This document shows positions 48,267-57,108 of a stretch of DNA of 64,000 bases, piece after piece. Within the stretch, counting starts at the first letter, position 1; each line of letters starts with the position of its first letter. The notes under the pieces were generated by a model, which searched no databases, was not told the DNA's origin, and saw only the letters and a list, made by a program, of their open reading frames with translations. Position numbers and translations under genes: made by a program. Origin of the DNA: Pseudomonas protegens (lineage in GTDB: Bacteria > Pseudomonadota > Gammaproteobacteria > Pseudomonadales > Pseudomonadaceae); NCBI RefSeq assembly GCF_003363755.1, contig NZ_CP031396.1, forward strand, positions 4,558,501-4,622,500, given 5' to 3'.

Positions 48267-50822
48267 ATGACTGCCATGACTCGTTGTCCAGAGCGTCCCG
48301 GGTTCATGCCCCGTTTGTCTTCCCATCATTCTCCACGCGACCACCTGAGTATGCCGTTGCTGGCCTCCAGTGCGCGGGTCAAGTTGTTGTGTGCCCCCGC
48401 CGGCAGCGGCAAGACCGCCCTGCTCAGCGAATGCCTGCAGCAGGCCCCCGCTTCGTGCCGGGTCATTTGGTTGCCCCTGGGCGGTGTGTGCCAGAGTCCT
48501 GACGACTTGTGTCGTGTCCTGGCCGACGCCTTGGACCAGGTCGATGCCGATCCCGCCGCGCTGCTGTTACACCTGGCTCATCTGCCCAGTCCGGCCTGGC
48601 TGTGCATTGATGACTATTGCCGTTTGCCGGCTCCGGAGCTGGACGGGCTGCTGGACCGCTTGCTGAGCATCGACAACCCCTTGCTCACCTGGTGGATCGG
48701 CAGTCGCCGCCGCCCCCAATGCAACTGGCCACGCCTGTTGCTGGACGACCAACTCTATGAGCTGGACGGCAGCGCCCTGGCCTTCAGCCAGCGTGATATC
48801 GAGCAACTGCTGCAACGTTTGCCGCAACCTTTGTGTGCCCAGACCGCCAGCAGCATCCTGCAGCGCAGTGGCGGCTGGTGTGCCGGGGTGCGCATCGCCT
48901 TGCTCGATGGCAGCGAGCGGGTGACCCAACCCTGCAAGCCAGGGCGCCCCAATACCTTGCTCGAATACCTGGAGCATGAGCTGTTCAGCGTGTTACCGGC
49001 GGAACTGGCGGAAGTCTGGCAAGTGCTGGCCCAGATGCCGCGGTTCAATGCCGAGTTGTGCGAGCACCTGTTTGGCGCCGGAGAAGGGGCCCAGTACCTG
49101 CGTACCCTGCAGGACCTGGGCTGCTTTATCGAACCCTGGGAAGGCGGTGCCGACTGGCTGCAGGTATTTGCACCCCTGGCCCGGCTGATGCGGGATGAGG
49201 CCTGGCCCGCCGGGCGCTCCTGGCATCGGCGGGCGTGCCAGTGGTTTACCGCTCAGGAGGATTGGCAGTCGGCCTTTGAGCAGGCGCTATTGGCCCAGGA
49301 GTACGAAGTCGCGGTCAGCCTGCTGGAGCATTTCAATATTGAGTTCCTGTTCCAGCAGCACAATGGCTTGTTGCTGTTGCAACTGCATGAGCGCCAGGGC
49401 GCCGAGTTGCTGCTGGGCAGTCCGCAGTTACTGGGGTTGCTGGTGGCGGCCATGCTGTTTGCCGGACGCTTCGAACAGGCCGGGCAATGCATGGCCCAGA
49501 TGGCACGGTTTGCACCGCAACCTTCGGCGGTTGAACAACGTCAACTGCTGGCTCGCTGGCAGGCGCAGCAAGGGTGGCTGTTGCACCTGGGCGGGCGGAT
49601 GGAGGACGCGCGGCAGCACTTTCGCGAAGCCTTGAACGAGTTGGAGGACGGCGCCTGGACCACCCGTTTGCTGTGCCTGTCCGGCCTGACCCAGCAAGCG
49701 CTGCTGTGCGGCGAGCTGGAGGCGGCCCAGTCCCTCAATCGTGAGGCGTTGTGTCTGGCCCGGGCCCAGGATGCGTTGTTGTTCGAAGGCTTGCTGGAGC
49801 TCGATCATGCCCAATTGCTGGAACAACGCGGCGCGCCCCATCGGGCGCAAAGTTTGCTGGAACAGGTGATCGAGCGTTTGTCCGGGCAAGCGTTGCGCGC
49901 CACGCCCTTGCTCGGGCGCCTGGCCTTGCGCCTCGGCCGGCTGGCGTTGCGCCAGGGAAACGATGGGCAAGCAGCCGAGTATTTTCGCCGAGGGCTTGAG
50001 GATTGCCTGGTCAGTCATGACAAGCGCGCCTTGTATGGCTTTCTCGGTGAAGCCCAGTTGGCGGCCAACCAGGGCGACTACGCCCAGGCGTTCGTGCGCC
50101 TGCGGGACGCCGAGCGGCTGATGCAGCAACGGCAGATCCCGGACACGGTCTACCGTGGCGTGCTGTTGCAGCTCAGCAGCCAGCTCTGGCTGCAGCAGGG
50201 CCGACCGGAACTGGCTCACGAAGCCTTGAGCCGGGTGCTCCGGCACTTTCGCGGGCCCCAGGCCCTGCAGGCGCCGCCGGCCTCCCTGGAATTGATCCCG
50301 AGCATTGAGTACCTGCTGGTGCTGGCCGAGGTCCATCTGGGGCGGGCCCAGGCGCCAGTGGCCACGTTGCAGGGGCTGCTGGCCCGGGCCCAGCGCCACG
50401 GCATGCTGGGGCTGGAGGCACAGGTGCAATTGGCCCTGGCCGAGGTGGCCTTCATCCTCGGCGATCAAGCCCTGGCGGCGCAGGCGTTGCAGGCCGGGCA
50501 GGAGCGGGTGGCGCGCTGCAATCTGCCCCAGGCCCTGCACGAGTTGCGCCTGCGACAACCAGCGTTGTTGCAAGCACTGGACAGCCCGCCAACCACGCTC
50601 GCGGCGCCGCCGCAGGAGGATCACGACAGCCTGCTCAGCCTGCGGGAGCTGCAGGTGCTGCAATTGATTGCCCAGGGCTGCTCGAACCAGCAGATTGCCG
50701 AGCAGTTGTTCATCTCCCTGCACACGGTGAAGACCCACGGCCGCAGGATCCACAGCAAGCTGGGGGTCGAGCGGCGCACCCAGGCGGTGGCCAAGGCCCA
50801 GGCCCTGGGGCTGATGAGTTGA
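48267..50822 (+). CDS. Large LuxR regulator of the MalT type
   Basis: An 851-residue regulator: an N-terminal NTPase (Walker A APAGSGKT at residues 43-50, if the first ATG is right), a long middle of helical TPR/MalT-like repeats (about 330-770) and a C-terminal LuxR helix-turn-helix (about 785-845, SLRELQVLQLIAQGCSNQQIAEQLFISLHTVKTH). MalT-type proteins sense a ligand and then oligomerise. It lies just after the DUF1302/1329 pair and probably controls it. Later in-frame ATGs exist, so the N-terminus is open; the first ATG has AAGG nine bases upstream. Confidence 0.88.
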   Translation: MTAMTRCPERPGFMPRLSSHHSPRDHLSMPLLASSARVKLLCAPAGSGKTALLSECLQQAPASCRVIWLPLGGVCQSPDDLCRVLADALDQVDADPAALLLHLAHLPSPAWLCIDDYCRLPAPELDGLLDRLLSIDNPLLTWWIGSRRRPQCNWPRLLLDDQLYELDGSALAFSQRDIEQLLQRLPQPLCAQTASSILQRSGGWCAGVRIALLDGSERVTQPCKPGRPNTLLEYLEHELFSVLPAELAEVWQVLAQMPRFNAELCEHLFGAGEGAQYLRTLQDLGCFIEPWEGGADWLQVFAPLARLMRDEAWPAGRSWHRRACQWFTAQEDWQSAFEQALLAQEYEVAVSLLEHFNIEFLFQQHNGLLLLQLHERQGAELLLGSPQLLGLLVAAMLFAGRFEQAGQCMAQMARFAPQPSAVEQRQLLARWQAQQGWLLHLGGRMEDARQHFREALNELEDGAWTTRLLCLSGLTQQALLCGELEAAQSLNREALCLARAQDALLFEGLLELDHAQLLEQRGAPHRAQSLLEQVIERLSGQALRATPLLGRLALRLGRLALRQGNDGQAAEYFRRGLEDCLVSHDKRALYGFLGEAQLAANQGDYAQAFVRLRDAERLMQQRQIPDTVYRGVLLQLSSQLWLQQGRPELAHEALSRVLRHFRGPQALQAPPASLELIPSIEYLLVLAEVHLGRAQAPVATLQGLLARAQRHGMLGLEAQVQLALAEVAFILGDQALAAQALQAGQERVARCNLPQALHELRLRQPALLQALDSPPTTLAAPPQEDHDSLLSLRELQVLQLIAQGCSNQQIAEQLFISLHTVKTHGRRIHSKLGVERRTQAVAKAQALGLMS

Positions 50823-50832
50823 GGCGCGCCGG

Positions 50833-51633
50833 TTACTCGGGCTGCGGTTGATAACCCATGCGCCAGCTCACCGCAGAGCTGGCCGCCAGCAGGCGTTGGG
50901 CCGCGGGTCCATGTTCATCGGCGTGGAACAGCGACGTCGGCCCTACCACGGTCAGCACCGCGGCGATCTTGCCGGTGGCATCGAATACCGGCGCCGACAG
51001 GGCATCGACCCCAGGCATCAGTAAACCGTGGACATGGTGCAAGCCGCGCTGGCGGATCTGCTCGGCCAGTGCGTCGTGGACCTGCGGGTCGGCCAGGGCA
51101 TGGGGGGCACCTGTGGACAGTTCCTGCTGGCGCAGATCGAGGGTTTCCCGTTGTGGCAGGTAGGCGTTGAACACCAGCCCGGTGGATGAGCTGAGCAGGG
51201 GCAGCACCGAGCCCAATTGAGTGACCACGGTCACCGCTCGCACCGCCGGCTCGATGTGCACCACGGTCGCGCCCTGATTGCCCCACACCGCAAGGAAGCA
51301 GGTTTCGTTCAATTCGTCCCGCAGTTCCGCCAGGGGCAGGGCGCCCACTTTCAACACATCCATGCTGCCCAGGGCCGCCAGCCCCACCCGCAAGGCTTCA
51401 CGGCCCAGGCCGTAATGATTGGTGGCGGTGTTCTGCTCGGCAAAACCGCTGGCGATCAACGCCTGCAGGTAACGGTGCACCTTGCTCGCCGGCATCTGCA
51501 CATGTTCGGCCAGGCGCGAAAGAGAAGTGGCCGGTGACAGTTCGGCCAGGGCCTTGAGGATGTCGGTGCCGACTTCGGCCGAGCGGACTTTCTGTTTACC
51601 GGTGCTGTCGCTGGTGCTGCGCGGCTTTTCCAT
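50833..51633 (-). CDS. hmgR: HmgR, IclR-type repressor of the homogentisate operon
   Basis: A 266-residue IclR protein: N-terminal winged helix (about 18-85, VGTDILKALAELSPATSLSRLAEHVQMPASKVHRYLQAL) and an effector-binding domain (about 90-260). In P. putida HmgR represses hmgABC until homogentisate binds. It is divergent from hmgA, and a 7+7 palindrome sits in the shared promoter. The start at 51633 is the family N-terminus; a TTG 8 codons upstream has no ribosome site. Confidence 0.92.
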   Translation of the reverse strand: MEKPRSTSDSTGKQKVRSAEVGTDILKALAELSPATSLSRLAEHVQMPASKVHRYLQALIASGFAEQNTATNHYGLGREALRVGLAALGSMDVLKVGALPLAELRDELNETCFLAVWGNQGATVVHIEPAVRAVTVVTQLGSVLPLLSSSTGLVFNAYLPQRETLDLRQQELSTGAPHALADPQVHDALAEQIRQRGLHHVHGLLMPGVDALSAPVFDATGKIAAVLTVVGPTSLFHADEHGPAAQRLLAASSAVSWRMGYQPQPE

Positions 51634-51694
51634 GGAGGTGTCGGGGTCCCGTGACAAGTGGCGGTCTTTATAGCTTGACGCTCATAGGCAATCA

Positions 51695-51713
51695 AATTAC
51701 GTTATGCGTAATT
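51695..51713. promoter_or_regulatory. HmgR operator candidate
   Basis: AATTACGTTATGCGTAATT: perfect inverted arms of 7 bases around TTATG, in the hmgR/hmgA divergent spacer, 88 bases ahead of hmgA. P. putida HmgR is known to bind a 17-bp palindrome at the hmg promoter. A partial direct copy, GGATTACG, follows at 51714-51721. Confidence 0.75.
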
Positions 51714-51800
51714 GGATTACGATAAAAATAACCCAGGCGTGCCGATAACTCTTGTGAAGGAGTGGTGGGCCCCTGCCTATTCCAACTTCCAGGAGGCTCC

Positions 51801-53105
51801 ATGAACCTCGATTCTTCGGCGTCGGCCCTCAGCTACCAATCGGGCTTCGGCAATGAATTCGCCAGCGAAGCCCTGCCGGGCGCACTGCCCGTCGGCCAGA
51901 ACTCCCCGCAAAAAGCCCCTTACGGCCTGTACGCCGAATTGTTTTCCGGCACCGCCTTCACCATGACCCGCAGCGAAGCCCGGCGCACCTGGATGTACCG
52001 CATCCAGCCTTCGGCCAAGCACCCGGCTTTTGCCAAGCTGGCGCGGCAACTGGCAGGCGGCCCGTTGGGTGAAGTCACCCCCAACCGCCTGCGCTGGAGC
52101 CCCTTGCAGATTCCAGGCGAGCCCACCGACTTCATCGACGGCCTGGTGGCCATGGTGGCCAACTCGGCAGCGCAGCATCCGGCCGGTATCAGCGTCTATC
52201 ACTACCGCGCCAACCGCTCGATGGAGCGGGTGTTCTTCAACGCCGATGGCGAGTTGCTGCTGGTGCCAGAACTGGGCCGCCTGCGCATCGTCACCGAGTT
52301 GGGTGTGCTGCAGCTGGAGCCGCTGGAAATCGCCGTGCTGCCTCGCGGCCTGAAATTCCGCGTCGAGCTGCTGGACCCGCAAGCCCGTGGCTATGTCGCC
52401 GAGAACCACGGTGCGCCATTGCGCCTGCCGGACCTCGGGCCCATTGGCAGCAACGGCCTGGCCAACCCTCGCGACTTCCTGGCGCCGGTGGCCCATTACG
52501 AAGACCTGCGCCAGCCCACCACGCTCATCCAGAAATACCTCGGCGAACTCTGGGGCTGCGAGCTCGACCACTCGCCGCTGAACGTCGTCGCCTGGCACGG
52601 CAACAACGTGCCGTACAAATACGACCTGCGCCGTTTCAACACCATCGGCACGGTCAGCTTCGACCACCCGGACCCGTCGATCTTCACCGTCTTGACCTCG
52701 CCCACCAGCGTGCCGGGCCTGGCCAACCTGGATTTCGTGATCTTCCCGCCACGCTGGATGGTGGCCGAGAACACCTTCCGTCCACCGTGGTTCCACCGCA
52801 ACCTGATGAACGAGTTCATGGGCCTGATCCAGGGCGCCTACGATGCCAAGGCCGAAGGCTTCCTGCCCGGCGGGGCGTCGCTGCACAGCTGCATGAGCGC
52901 CCACGGCCCGGACGGCGAAACCTGCACCAAGGCGATCAACGTCGAGCTGCAGCCGGCCAAGATCGATAACACCATGGCCTTCATGTTCGAAACCAGCCAG
53001 GTGCTGCGCCCGAGCCAGTTCGCCCTGGAATGCCCGGAGCTGCAGAACGACTACGATGCTTGCTGGGCCTCGCTGCCCGTCACCTTCAACCCGAATCGGA
53101 GATAA
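51801..53105 (+). CDS. hmgA: HmgA, homogentisate 1,2-dioxygenase
   Basis: A 434-residue iron dioxygenase that cleaves homogentisate to maleylacetoacetate in tyrosine and phenylalanine breakdown. The family's start YQSGFGNEFASEALPGALP and the later active-site stretches WMVAENTFRPPWFHRNLMNEFMG and LHSCMSAHGPD are present. The ATG at 51801 follows AGGAGG. Loss of this gene is the classic cause of brown pyomelanin; it is intact here. Confidence 0.97.
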   Translation: MNLDSSASALSYQSGFGNEFASEALPGALPVGQNSPQKAPYGLYAELFSGTAFTMTRSEARRTWMYRIQPSAKHPAFAKLARQLAGGPLGEVTPNRLRWSPLQIPGEPTDFIDGLVAMVANSAAQHPAGISVYHYRANRSMERVFFNADGELLLVPELGRLRIVTELGVLQLEPLEIAVLPRGLKFRVELLDPQARGYVAENHGAPLRLPDLGPIGSNGLANPRDFLAPVAHYEDLRQPTTLIQKYLGELWGCELDHSPLNVVAWHGNNVPYKYDLRRFNTIGTVSFDHPDPSIFTVLTSPTSVPGLANLDFVIFPPRWMVAENTFRPPWFHRNLMNEFMGLIQGAYDAKAEGFLPGGASLHSCMSAHGPDGETCTKAINVELQPAKIDNTMAFMFETSQVLRPSQFALECPELQNDYDACWASLPVTFNPNRR

Positions 53106-53108
53106 CCC

Positions 53109-54413
53109 ATGACCTTGCCCACCATCACCCGTAGCTGGGTCGAGTCCGCCAACGGTCACCCCGACTTCCCGTTGCAGAACCTGCCCCTGGGGGTCTTCAG
53201 CACCCAGGGTTCGGCGCCCCGCAGTGGCGTTGCCATTGGCGAACAGATTTTCGACCTGGAAGCGGCGCTGGACGCCGGCCTGTTCGAAGGCCAGGCCAAG
53301 GCCGCGGTGCAAGCCGCCCGTGGTGGTCAGTTGAACGCTTTCTTCCAGCTTGGCCGTCCGGCCCGCGTCGCCCTGCGTGAGCGCCTGCTGGAACTGCTGG
53401 GCGAGGGCAGCAGCCTGCGCGACAAGATCCAAGCCCTGGGCGCGAAGCTGCTGCCCCTGGCGGCGGACTGCCAGATGCACCTGCCGGCCAAGATCAATGA
53501 CTACACCGACTTCTATGTCGGCATCGAGCACGCGCAGAACGTCGGCAAGCTGTTTCGTCCCGACAACCCCCTGTTGCCCAACTACAAGTACGTGCCCATC
53601 GGCTACCACGGTCGCGCCTCGACCATCCGCGTCTCCGGTGCCGATGTGCGCCGGCCCAAGGGCCAGACCCTGCCGGCCGGGCAGAGCGAGCCGACCTTCG
53701 GCCCCTGCGCACGCCTGGACTATGAACTGGAACTGGGCATCTGGATTGGCCAGGGCAACGAGATGGGCGAGCCCATCGCGATTGGCGACGCCGCCGAGCA
53801 CATTGCCGGTTTCTGTCTGCTCAACGACTGGTCGGCGCGGGACATCCAGGCCTGGGAATACCAGCCGCTGGGGCCGTTCCTGTCGAAGAGCTTCATCACC
53901 AGCATTTCGCCCTGGGTGGTGACCGCCGAAGCCCTGGAGCCGTTCCGCCAGGCCCAGCCCCAGCGTCCTGAAGGCGACCCGCAACCCTTGCCTTATCTGC
54001 TGGACAAGCGCGATCAGGCCGCTGGCGGCTTCGACATCGAGCTGGAAGTGCTGCTGATCACCCAGGCCATGCGCGAGCAGGGCTTGCCGGCCCACCGCCT
54101 GACCCTGAGCAACACCCAGTACATGTACTGGACCGTGGCGCAGATGGTGGCGCACCACAGCGTCAACGGTTGCCAGTTGCAGGCGGGTGACCTGTTTGGT
54201 TCGGGCACCTTGTCCGGTCCGCAGAGCGGCCAGTTCGGCAGCCTGCTGGAGATCACCGAAGGCGGCAAGAAGCCCATCGAGCTGGCTTCCGGCGAGGTGC
54301 GCAAGTTCCTCGAAGACGGCGATGAAATCATCCTGCGCGGGCGTTGCCGCCGCGAAGGTTTCGCCTCCATCGGCTTCGGCGAATGCCGGGGCACGGTCCA
54401 ACCGGCGCGTTAA
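53109..54413 (+). CDS. hmgB: HmgB, fumarylacetoacetase
   Basis: A 434-residue FAH-family hydrolase that splits fumarylacetoacetate to fumarate and acetoacetate. Conserved YTDFYVGIEHAQNVG, KYVPIGYHGRAST and LELGIWIGQGNEMGEP (metal-binding Asp/Glu region) and FCLLNDWSARDIQ are clear. Three bases after hmgA; the operon order hmgABC is as in other pseudomonads. Confidence 0.97.
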   Translation: MTLPTITRSWVESANGHPDFPLQNLPLGVFSTQGSAPRSGVAIGEQIFDLEAALDAGLFEGQAKAAVQAARGGQLNAFFQLGRPARVALRERLLELLGEGSSLRDKIQALGAKLLPLAADCQMHLPAKINDYTDFYVGIEHAQNVGKLFRPDNPLLPNYKYVPIGYHGRASTIRVSGADVRRPKGQTLPAGQSEPTFGPCARLDYELELGIWIGQGNEMGEPIAIGDAAEHIAGFCLLNDWSARDIQAWEYQPLGPFLSKSFITSISPWVVTAEALEPFRQAQPQRPEGDPQPLPYLLDKRDQAAGGFDIELEVLLITQAMREQGLPAHRLTLSNTQYMYWTVAQMVAHHSVNGCQLQAGDLFGSGTLSGPQSGQFGSLLEITEGGKKPIELASGEVRKFLEDGDEIILRGRCRREGFASIGFGECRGTVQPAR

Positions 54414-54424
54414 GGGAGAGCCTC

Positions 54425-55063
54425 ATGCAGCTCTATACCTACTACCGTTCCACCGCCTCCTATCGGGTGCGGATTGCCCTGGCTCTCAAGGGCCTGGAGT
54501 TCCAGGCCATCCCGGTCAACCTGCTGGTGCCCAAGGGCGGCGCCAACCGCCAGCCGGAGTACCTGGAGATCAACCCCCAGGGACGGGTACCGGCCCTGCG
54601 CACCGATGACGGCGACCTGCTGATCCAGTCCCTGGCGATCATCGAGTACCTGGAGGAACGTTATCCACAGGTGCCGCTGCTGTCCGAGGACCTGGCCAGC
54701 CGTGCCCGGGAACGGGCGGTGGCGGCGATCATCGGCTGCGACGTCCATCCGCTGCATAACTCCAGCACCCTCAACCTGCTGCGCGAGTGGGGGCATGAGG
54801 AAGAACAGTTGCTGGTGTGGATCGACCACTGGATCAGCCAGGGCCTGGCCGCCCTGGAACAACTGATCGGTGACCACGGCTTCTGTTTCGGCGATGAGCC
54901 AGGGCTGGCCGATGTGTTCCTGATTCCCCAGCTGTATGCCGCCGAGCGCTTCAAGGTGTCTCTGGATGAGTATCCACGGATTCTCCGAGTCGCAGCCCTG
55001 GCTGCGGCGCACCCGGCGTTCCAGGCTGCGCACCCGGCCAACCAGCCGGACACCCCGGCCTGA
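54425..55063 (+). CDS. hmgC: HmgC, maleylacetoacetate isomerase
   Basis: A 212-residue zeta-class glutathione transferase. The N-terminal YYRSTASYRVRIALALKGL carries the zeta-class Ser-Ser/Cys region, with later NPQGRVPALRTDDG and QSLAIIEYLEERYP forming the glutathione site. It isomerises maleylacetoacetate to fumarylacetoacetate. Start MQLYTYYRST at 54425; eleven bases after hmgB. Confidence 0.96.
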   Translation: MQLYTYYRSTASYRVRIALALKGLEFQAIPVNLLVPKGGANRQPEYLEINPQGRVPALRTDDGDLLIQSLAIIEYLEERYPQVPLLSEDLASRARERAVAAIIGCDVHPLHNSSTLNLLREWGHEEEQLLVWIDHWISQGLAALEQLIGDHGFCFGDEPGLADVFLIPQLYAAERFKVSLDEYPRILRVAALAAAHPAFQAAHPANQPDTPA

Positions 55064-55068
55064 GCCTG

Positions 55069-55097
55069 CACGCTGCCCCGGCGTGCGGGGCAGCGTG
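55069..55097. terminator. Strong hairpin after hmgC
   Basis: CACGCTGCCCC (55069-55079) and GGGGCAGCGTG (55087-55097) form a perfect 11-bp stem with a seven-base loop. No T run follows, so full termination is unsure; it may set lower expression of the MFS gene behind it. Confidence 0.55.
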
Positions 55098-55201
55098 GCA
55101 TCCGTATCAACCGGGCCCCGCAACGGGGCTTGAGCGGTCACCGCCTGTGACCTGCGCAACACTGCTGCTCATAACCATAAAAAACGAACAGGTACCTTGC
55201 G

Positions 55202-56572
55202 ATGCAAAATCAGATTGCCAGCTTTCGTGCTGCGCTCGACGCCCGCCCGGTGTCCCGCTATCAGTGGTTGCTCCTGTTGCTTCTCGCCTTGCTGCTGGTC
55301 ACTGACGGCTACGATGCCCAGGTCCTGGGTTATGTGGTGCCGGCCCTGGCCCAGGACTGGGGCCTGGAAAAGTCCGCCTTCGGCCCGGTGTTCAGCGCCA
55401 ACCTGCTGGGTTTGACTCTCGGCTCTCTGGCAGTGACACCTCTGGCAGACCGGTTCGGGGTGCGACGGATTCTGCTCGGTTGCGTGCTGATCTACGCCAG
55501 CCTGACGGTGCTGATGGTGTTCGCCAATTCCCTCGACAGCCTGATGGCCGCGCGCTTTATCTGCGGGATTGGCATGGGCGGCGCCATGCCCAGCGCCATG
55601 GCCCTGATGTCCGAGTATTCGCCGCCACGCTTGCGCACCTTGATGGTGACGTTGGCCGCCTGCGGTTTCTCATTCGGTGGCGCTGCCGGTGGTTTTGTCG
55701 CTGCCGGTTTCATCGACCGCTTCGGTTGGGAGGCGGTGTTCCTGGCCGGTGGGATCACGCCGTTGTTGCTGTTTCCGTTCCTGGTCTGGCGCCTGCCCGA
55801 ATCCCTGCCGCGCTTGCTGCGCGATGCGCCACCTTATGCGCGCTTGCGCAAGGTCACTGCGCAGATGCTCCCGGACTGGCAGCCACCGCCGGTTGTCAGC
55901 GACGCCACTGAAGCACCGGCAGGCAGCAAGCTCACGGTGCTGGAGCTGTTCCGCCAGGGCTATGCGCGGCCAACGCTGCTGATCTGGTCGACGTTTTTTG
56001 TCAGCCTGATCCTCCTGTACTTCATGATCAGTTGGTTGCCGACCTTGCTGCTGGAAAGTGGCCTGGCCCTGAAACAGGCCAATCTGGTGACCTCGATGTT
56101 CCTCTTCGCCGGCACCCTGGGGGCGATCTGCATGGCCTGGTTCGCCGACCGCCTCAAGCGCAAGGTGCGCTTGCTGGCGGCCGTGCTCGGCGCCGCGGCC
56201 CTGTGCACGGTGTTGCTCGGCCTGAATCACGACAACCCGCGTTATCTGGTGGTGTTCGTGTTCGCCGCCGGTTTTTGCATTATCGGCGGCCAGCTGACCC
56301 TCAACGCCTTCGCCAGCAATTTCTATCCGGCTCAGGTGCGCGCCACCGGCACTGGCTGGGCGCTGGGGGTGGGGCGCTTCGGTTCGATCCTCGGGCCCTT
56401 GTTCGGCAGCCTGCTGTTGGCGATGCATATCCCGGTGCAGCAGATTTTCTTCTTCTGCGCGATTCCGGCGGTACTGGCGGCCTTGCTGATCATCCAGGTG
56501 CGCTCGCCGTCCGAGGCTCCCGCAGGGGGGGCGGGAGTGGCACCCGAGCTGCAGGCACCGCTCAAGTCCTGA
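55202..56572 (+). CDS. MFS transporter, aromatic-acid:H+ symporter type
   Basis: A 456-residue MFS protein with twelve hydrophobic segments and the family loop motif GSLAVTPLADRFGVRRI between helices 2 and 3. The first helix motif DGYDAQVLGYVVPALAQ is the one seen in the aromatic-acid symporter (AAHS) branch (DGxD). Its place after hmgABC suggests import of 4-hydroxyphenylacetate, homogentisate or a related acid. Substrate not proven. Confidence 0.88.
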   Translation: MQNQIASFRAALDARPVSRYQWLLLLLLALLLVTDGYDAQVLGYVVPALAQDWGLEKSAFGPVFSANLLGLTLGSLAVTPLADRFGVRRILLGCVLIYASLTVLMVFANSLDSLMAARFICGIGMGGAMPSAMALMSEYSPPRLRTLMVTLAACGFSFGGAAGGFVAAGFIDRFGWEAVFLAGGITPLLLFPFLVWRLPESLPRLLRDAPPYARLRKVTAQMLPDWQPPPVVSDATEAPAGSKLTVLELFRQGYARPTLLIWSTFFVSLILLYFMISWLPTLLLESGLALKQANLVTSMFLFAGTLGAICMAWFADRLKRKVRLLAAVLGAAALCTVLLGLNHDNPRYLVVFVFAAGFCIIGGQLTLNAFASNFYPAQVRATGTGWALGVGRFGSILGPLFGSLLLAMHIPVQQIFFFCAIPAVLAALLIIQVRSPSEAPAGGAGVAPELQAPLKS

Positions 56573-56584
56573 TGTGCTGTCGGT

Positions 56585-57052
56585 TCAGCGTGCCAGGTGC
56601 TTGATCATCGGCACGCAGGCCAGAGTCAGGCCCCGGGGCGACTGGTACTGGGCGATCCGCTCGCCGACGAAACCGCACTGACGATAGAAGTGGGCGGCGT
56701 TCAAGGTCGAGTCCAGGATCAGGTGCGGCAGCCCGGCTTGCAGTGCCCGTTCCTCAAGGTAGGCCATCATCTGCCGGCCAATCCCCTGGCCCATGTAGGG
56801 CGGGTCGACGAACACCGCGTCGACCTGTCCGGTCTCCAGGTCGAGCAGGCCGCTGGCGGTTACCTGGTCGTCGATGACGGCCACGTAGCCGGTGTTTTCC
56901 ACCACTTCGATGAAGTAGTCCGCCAGGCTGCCGGCGGTCCATACCTGCAAGTCGGCGTCGGGGTAGTGGCCGCGGCACTGGTGGTTGATGGCTTGGTTAC
57001 GAATGTCGAAGACCCGTTGCGCGTCGCCGCCATGAGCTTTTCTGATCAGCAT
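56585..57052 (-). CDS. GNAT-family acetyltransferase
   Basis: A 155-residue GNAT protein if started at MLIRKAHGGDAQ (57052); an ATG at 57112 that overlaps the methyltransferase stop would add 20 residues and gives coupling. Acetyl-CoA motif A is VDPPYMGQGIGRQMMAYLEE and motif B LILDSTLNAAHFYRQCGF. Target unknown. It shares the minus strand and probable transcript with the methyltransferase. Confidence 0.85.
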   Translation of the reverse strand: MLIRKAHGGDAQRVFDIRNQAINHQCRGHYPDADLQVWTAGSLADYFIEVVENTGYVAVIDDQVTASGLLDLETGQVDAVFVDPPYMGQGIGRQMMAYLEERALQAGLPHLILDSTLNAAHFYRQCGFVGERIAQYQSPRGLTLACVPMIKHLAR

Positions 57053-57108
57053 GCTGCGCCCGTTCCGTGGAGTGAGCCGAGCATCCTGCCTGAGCTCGGG
57101 TGGGGCTG

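Noticed and set aside
51777..54401. 874-codon minus-strand open frame over hmgA and hmgB
   Set aside because: Shadow frame of two recognised enzymes.
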